Source: Cellvibrionaceae bacterium (lineage in GTDB: Bacteria > Pseudomonadota > Gammaproteobacteria > Pseudomonadales > Cellvibrionaceae). From it: DNA of 9,273 nt. The stretch spans positions 1-9,273 of the forward strand of contig JAGKXA010000173.1 in the NCBI GenBank assembly GCA_021151615.1, written 5' to 3'. The notes beneath the pieces were generated by a model, which had not been told where the DNA came from, did not search any database, and saw only the letters and a program-made list of their open reading frames with translations. Shown piece by piece: positions 5,024 to 9,273 of this stretch. Numbering within the stretch: the first letter of the stretch is position 1; each line of letters opens with the position of its first letter. A program made the translations under genes and the position numbers.

Positions 5024-7096
5024 ATGAAATCATCCACATTTTTGTTCATCGGTGTTGTATTGGCACCTTCTTCATCCTTTGTTACAGCTGAAGCTACAAC
5101 TTCAGTAGAAAAATCCTCTACAACCACTCTGGAAATTATTGAGACTCTGGTTGTTTCCGGCACCCAGGTGGATGCCGGGCAGTTAGCACGTCAATTAATG
5201 AGCAATAAATCTACCGATTTTACAGTAGGGCCTCGCTTGGATCCCGCTGAGTTATTGGTCGCTATTCCCGGCGTACAGGTGGATTCCCGGACTAATTATG
5301 CGCAAGACACACGCATAAGTTTACGTGGTTTTGGCGCTCGTTCAGCCTTTGGGGTGCGCGGTATTGATTTGCTGGTCGATGGAATTCCCTTGTCTACACC
5401 GGACGGACAAGGACAGTTGTCGAGTGTGATTCTGGATACGCTGGCCAGCGTTCAGGTATTGCGCGGCCCGATGGCATCGCTTTATGGCAATAGTTCAGGT
5501 GGTGTGATCAGTTTGCAAACCTCAACGCCGGAACGTAATCAGCTCAGTATGGCTAGTACTGGCGGCGATTTTGGGTTGGCGCGCTATCAAGCGCAGGGGG
5601 ATTACCGGATCGGCGATTTTGCGGTGCGCGGTCAATATGCGGATACCCGAATCGAGGGGGATCGTCCGCACTCGCGCGCAGAGCGTCAGCAAGCTGCAGT
5701 GCAAGCCTATTACACGAGCACAAATAATATCGAGTTAAGGGTAAAGCACGAGCAAAGTGATGATCCGCTCTTGCAAGATCCGCTGGGATTAACACAGGCG
5801 CAATGGCAAGCGGATCCCTGGCAAAAAAATCCGCTCGCAGAATCCTTTAATACTCGCAAGAGTGTTACTCACCAGCAAACATCAATCAGCTTGCGCGAGC
5901 AGCGGGGTGCGAATCGCTGGCAGGCATCATTCTGGCAGGGCGAGCGCGAGATCACCCAGTATTTAGGTTTTGCGGGCGATGCTATTACCGGCAGTGGTGG
6001 AGTAGTGGATTTAGCGCGTGATTTTGTTGGCGCCAGCACTACCATGTCCCAATCATTCAATTTATGGACATTGCCGCTGGATCTTAGTGTGGGAATGGAA
6101 GCGGCGCAAATGAAAGATCGGCGCCGTGGTTATGTGAATAATCAGGGGCGCGCCGGTGATTTACGACGCAACGAGCTGGGTGAAGTTAATAGTCGCGATG
6201 TCTACTCCTTAATCCAGTTTGAGCCGCGCGCGCCACTCAATGTGTACACGGGCGCAAGGCGCACTTGGCTTGATGTTGATGTCGACGATTATTTTATTGT
6301 CCCGGGCAATCCGGATGATTCGGGGGCGCGCAATTATCGCGAGCAATCCTGGGTGGTGGGCGGCAGCTACGCATTCGCAGATTGGTGGGAGTTATTTGCC
6401 AGCAGTGGGCGCGGTTATGAAACGCCCACACTGACGGAAATGGCGTATCAAGCAAATGGTTCAGGCTTAAATACGCAATTGGATGCGGCGATTAATCATC
6501 AGCAGCAATGGGGTTTGGGTTATCACGTTAATGAAGTGTTAGCGCTGTCGCTAACGCACTTTATGATCGAGACTGATAAAGAGTTGGTGGTTGATCAATC
6601 CGTTGGTGGGCGCACCAGTTTTCGCAATGCCGCAGAAACCGAACGTGAGGGTGTGGAATTTTTTGCGCGCTGGATATTGAATGAAACCTGGCGTTGGCAG
6701 GCCAGTGCGCAAACCATGAATGCTGATTATTCTGCCGGTCAGTGGTCGGGCAAACAATTGCCTGGCGTAGCGCGTGAGCAGTATCAACTTGGCGTAGAAT
6801 GGCGGCCTCTGCGTAATGAGTTGTTGCAAGTGAATTTGCTTGCGCAACAGCGCTCGCGCATTTTCACTGCCGACAATAATCAAATAGCCGCCCACGGTTT
6901 TTACACTGTCGACTTAAGTTTGCAGGGTGATTTTTCAAGCCAAGCCTGGGCGTTTAATTGGTGGTTAAAGCTCGCTAACCTGAACGATGAAAATTATGTT
7001 GGTTCAGTGGTGGTGAATCAAACCAATGGACGTGCATTTGAGCCGGCGTTGGGGCGCAATTTTTCGGGCGGGCTTAAATTCACGTATGCGTTCTAA
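5024..7096 (+). CDS. TonB-dependent outer-membrane receptor, YncD/PqqU-like
   Basis: A 690-residue outer-membrane transporter energised by TonB-ExbB-ExbD. Residues 1-22 form a Sec signal peptide with cleavage probably after VTA (20-22). A TonB box, ETLVVSG, follows at 40-46. The plug covers about 55-170, with ISLRGFGARSAFGVRG at 98-113, LLVDGIP at 116-122, TPDGQGQ at 125-131 and VLRGPMASLYGNSSGG at 145-160. The rest is a 22-strand-type barrel ending in YAF, the C-terminal aromatic signal used by the Bam machinery. The plug wording and a DPLGLTQAQWQADP stretch in the early barrel resemble, from memory, the YncD/PqqU receptors; E. coli YncD imports pyrroloquinoline quinone. That substrate is inference, and no pqq genes are nearby. 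Start: the ATG at 5024 has a weak site, while an in-frame TTG at 5018 sits six bases after GGGA and would add two residues. A stop at 4997-4999 excludes anything longer. Confidence 0.93.
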   Translation: MKSSTFLFIGVVLAPSSSFVTAEATTSVEKSSTTTLEIIETLVVSGTQVDAGQLARQLMSNKSTDFTVGPRLDPAELLVAIPGVQVDSRTNYAQDTRISLRGFGARSAFGVRGIDLLVDGIPLSTPDGQGQLSSVILDTLASVQVLRGPMASLYGNSSGGVISLQTSTPERNQLSMASTGGDFGLARYQAQGDYRIGDFAVRGQYADTRIEGDRPHSRAERQQAAVQAYYTSTNNIELRVKHEQSDDPLLQDPLGLTQAQWQADPWQKNPLAESFNTRKSVTHQQTSISLREQRGANRWQASFWQGEREITQYLGFAGDAITGSGGVVDLARDFVGASTTMSQSFNLWTLPLDLSVGMEAAQMKDRRRGYVNNQGRAGDLRRNELGEVNSRDVYSLIQFEPRAPLNVYTGARRTWLDVDVDDYFIVPGNPDDSGARNYREQSWVVGGSYAFADWWELFASSGRGYETPTLTEMAYQANGSGLNTQLDAAINHQQQWGLGYHVNEVLALSLTHFMIETDKELVVDQSVGGRTSFRNAAETEREGVEFFARWILNETWRWQASAQTMNADYSAGQWSGKQLPGVAREQYQLGVEWRPLRNELLQVNLLAQQRSRIFTADNNQIAAHGFYTVDLSLQGDFSSQAWAFNWWLKLANLNDENYVGSVVVNQTNGRAFEPALGRNFSGGLKFTYAF

Positions 7097-7135
7097 GTTA
7101 ACGCATGATAATAATTTTTTTGCTGAGAATGTGTT

Positions 7136-9273
7136 GTGATTGATTTGGATTCCTTACCCGTATTGCCGCTGACTCAACTGCGCAATGATTTTTTTGCGGC
7201 GCTACAGCAAACACCATTGTTATTAGAAGCAGAACCAGGTGCGGGCAAATCCACACTCGCGCCGCTCTGGGTATTGGCGAATACGACAGATGACCAACAA
7301 GTCTGGTTAATTCAGCCGCGCGTTCTCGCAGCGCAAGCCTTGGCAGAACGCTTAGCGGAGTTGCTGCAGGAAAAAGTGGGGGAGGCTGTTGGCTATCAAG
7401 TTCCCTATGATTCGCGCATGGGCAAGCAGACGCGCCTGGTGCTAATGACACCGGGCGTGCTCTTGCAACATTTATTGCACAATCCAACACTTGATGGAGT
7501 TGCGTGTGTGATGCTCGATGAAATTCACGAGCGCAGCGTCAATCAGGATCTCGCCTGGGCATTTTTGCAGGAAGTGCAAATTCTGCGCGATGGTCTTCAA
7601 TTAATTTTAATGAGTGCAACGCCTGACCCTGCATTGCAGCAACAAATAGCCAATCGTTTATTTGCGCCCGGCCGCTGTTTTCCCGTCGGTGTTGAATATC
7701 AGCCCGTCAAACAAATGCCCAATCAATATCCGGAAAAAATCGACGAGCATTTAGTGCGCGTGTTGCGCAACCATACTGATTGGCAAGTGCAAACTGCCTT
7801 GGTGTTTTTGCCCGGCTGGCGCGAGATTGAAGACTGTGCACAAGCCATCGCGCACGCATTTCCAGCGCAAAAAACATTTCGCTTGCACAGCCGTGTTCCC
7901 GCGCAGGAGCAACATCAGGCGTTAGATCCGGTACAGGGGCCGCGTATTATTTTATCCACTAATATCGCGGAAACATCCTTAACGATTGCCGATGTAACCC
8001 TGGTTATTGATTCGGGTTTAGCGCGGCGTGTGGACTATGAACAGCGCACCGGAATATCACGCCTACGCACTGCGCGTATCAGTATCGCCAGTGCCGAACA
8101 GCGACGCGGTCGTGCCGGGCGTGTGCAAGCCGGGCATTGTATTCGCCTCTGGTCGCAGGATCAGACACTCGCCGCTGCCGATTTGCCAGAGATTCGCGCA
8201 ACCGATTATTTGCCGTTGGCGTTGCATATCGCACATTGGGGCAGTCCGGCGCAATCCTTGCCCTGGCTGGAAAAACCTAATGTGCTTGCGTTGCAATTTG
8301 CCCAGCAACAATTGCAGCAAATGCAATTACTGGATCCCGATGGCGCTGCAACTGAACGCGGCCAGCGTGTAAGTGAACTGGGTACGCATCCGCGTATTGC
8401 AGCTTTTTTGTTGTGGCATGAGCAAGCCATCAGTGAGGCGTCGCTATTACTGGCGTTGGCTGTACATTTCGAATTGGCGGCTGAGCAGGATATGGATGCG
8501 TTGTTGGCGGATGCGGTACGGGAACTGGCGCGCAATCGCCAATGGCAACAACAGCAAAAACGCTGGTTAAAAGTGTTGGATGTATCAGTCAGCGCTGGCG
8601 ATATAAATGCGCAGGCACTGGCGCGCGCATTTAGTGATCGTATTGGTTATCGTCAGGATTCAGGTAAATATCGGTTGAATTCCGGCATCAGTGTTGAGTC
8701 ATCGCTCACCAGTCAATGGGTTGTACTGCCCATCATTAATACCAGGCCAAAAAGCCATAGCGGTATTGGAATTGCCGTGCAACCCAGTGCTGAACTGCAG
8801 CGGCAACTGAGCCAGGAGCACACTGCGTTGGAATTCAAACAACAGCGCTGGCAATTGCATCGTCAGTGGCGTATGGGCGGTGTATTGATAGATGAGCAAT
8901 TTACGCCCTTGGATGCAGCTCAGGTACAACAGCAATTGCACAATCACATCCAACAATTGTGGCAAGAAAAAGGACGTACGCATTTTTATTGGAACGATAG
9001 TGCCGAACGATTTTTGCAACGTGCACGATTGCTGGCTGATCTTAAACTCTGCGATTTACCGGCGTTAGATGATGAATCTTTGTGTGCTCATTTGGATAAA
9101 TGGCTTATGCCTTTTTTAACCGAGGCCACACGGTTGGATAATTTACCTTGGACGCAGGCACTGGAATTTTATTTCGGCTATGAGCAGTGCCAGTCGATAA
9201 CAAAATTATTACCTGAAAAAATTGAATTGCCCAGCGGGCGCAATGTAACTGTGGAATTCACCAGCGATGGCGG
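7136..9273 (+). CDS. hrpB: ATP-dependent helicase HrpB, 3' end cut by the window
   Basis: A DEAH-type superfamily-2 helicase of the HrpA/HrpB group; its cellular substrate is not well defined. The open frame of 712 codons runs off the window. HrpB proteins usually have about 800-840 residues, so roughly 100 are missing. Visible motifs: Walker A GAGKST at 35-40, DEIH (followed by ER) at 128-131, SAT at 160-162, VFLPG in the second RecA domain, STNIAETS at 274-281 and QRRGRAGR at 322-329. A helical ratchet-type region and the HrpB C-terminal domain follow, with LPSGRNVTVEF near the cut. The start is GTG at 7136: a stop at 7124-7126 closes the frame upstream and no in-frame ATG occurs until about 94 codons in. 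The ribosome site (GAG, 7125-7127) is weak. It lies 39 nt after the receptor stop with no terminator between, so co-transcription is possible. Confidence 0.95.
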   Translation, partial: MIDLDSLPVLPLTQLRNDFFAALQQTPLLLEAEPGAGKSTLAPLWVLANTTDDQQVWLIQPRVLAAQALAERLAELLQEKVGEAVGYQVPYDSRMGKQTRLVLMTPGVLLQHLLHNPTLDGVACVMLDEIHERSVNQDLAWAFLQEVQILRDGLQLILMSATPDPALQQQIANRLFAPGRCFPVGVEYQPVKQMPNQYPEKIDEHLVRVLRNHTDWQVQTALVFLPGWREIEDCAQAIAHAFPAQKTFRLHSRVPAQEQHQALDPVQGPRIILSTNIAETSLTIADVTLVIDSGLARRVDYEQRTGISRLRTARISIASAEQRRGRAGRVQAGHCIRLWSQDQTLAAADLPEIRATDYLPLALHIAHWGSPAQSLPWLEKPNVLALQFAQQQLQQMQLLDPDGAATERGQRVSELGTHPRIAAFLLWHEQAISEASLLLALAVHFELAAEQDMDALLADAVRELARNRQWQQQQKRWLKVLDVSVSAGDINAQALARAFSDRIGYRQDSGKYRLNSGISVESSLTSQWVVLPIINTRPKSHSGIGIAVQPSAELQRQLSQEHTALEFKQQRWQLHRQWRMGGVLIDEQFTPLDAAQVQQQLHNHIQQLWQEKGRTHFYWNDSAERFLQRARLLADLKLCDLPALDDESLCAHLDKWLMPFLTEATRLDNLPWTQALEFYFGYEQCQSITKLLPEKIELPSGRNVTVEFTSDG

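Noticed and set aside
4882..5163. Minus-strand open frame of 93 codons overlapping the start of the receptor gene
   Set aside because: It is antisense to the receptor signal peptide and TonB box, has no recognisable motif, and its 3' end coincides with the regulator start region. It reads as a shadow frame.
7098..7490. Minus-strand open frame of 130 codons antisense to the beginning of hrpB
   Set aside because: The plus strand here encodes clear HrpB helicase sequence including Walker A. The minus frame has no motif and is best explained as a shadow.
7508..7530. DEIH in place of DEAH in HrpB as a possible defect
   Set aside because: The third position of this box varies in HrpB-type helicases, and the catalytic D, E and H are present, so it is not a sign of inactivation.

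Overview
The window looks like ordinary chromosome from a gammaproteobacterium. The GC content appears near 50% (judged by eye, not computed). The mix of genes (argD-argF, an HrpB helicase, a TonB-dependent receptor, a multidomain c-di-GMP-type response regulator) and the protein wording suggest a Cellvibrio-like member of the Cellvibrionaceae. That placement is inference. No mobile element, CRISPR array, tRNA or rRNA is visible, and no gap between genes exceeds about 215 bp.

Layout. The left end holds a perfect 14-bp palindrome (1-14) and a strong hairpin terminator (41-70). Then three minus-strand genes follow. argF (ornithine carbamoyltransferase, 93-1010) and argD (acetylornithine aminotransferase, 1058-2221) form an arginine-biosynthesis operon transcribed argD to argF, with a 9-bp hairpin in the 47-nt gap between them. 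Upstream of argD is a 212-bp control region with a near-consensus sigma70 promoter (2380-2408). Its 17-bp spacer contains one arm of a 14/15-bp inverted repeat whose other arm lies downstream at 2338-2351. Next is an 809-residue response-regulator-like protein (2434-4863) with the order HPt-like, REC, REC, GGDEF-like, EAL-like; most of its catalytic signatures are lost.

A divergent intergenic region of about 160 bp (4864-5023) holds a 12-bp palindrome and a possible -10 for the regulator. It separates the regulator from two plus-strand genes: a TonB-dependent outer-membrane receptor resembling the YncD/PqqU group (5024-7096), and hrpB, an ATP-dependent DEAH-type helicase (7136 onward), cut by the window end after 712 codons.

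How they work together. ArgD makes N-acetylornithine, and ArgF carbamoylates ornithine to citrulline later in the same pathway, so their pairing is functional. No functional link between the arginine genes, the degenerate c-di-GMP protein, the receptor and the helicase can be read from the sequence. The least ordinary items are the degenerate multidomain regulator and the promoter nested in an inverted repeat ahead of argD. I do not see evidence for a new defence or mobile system.
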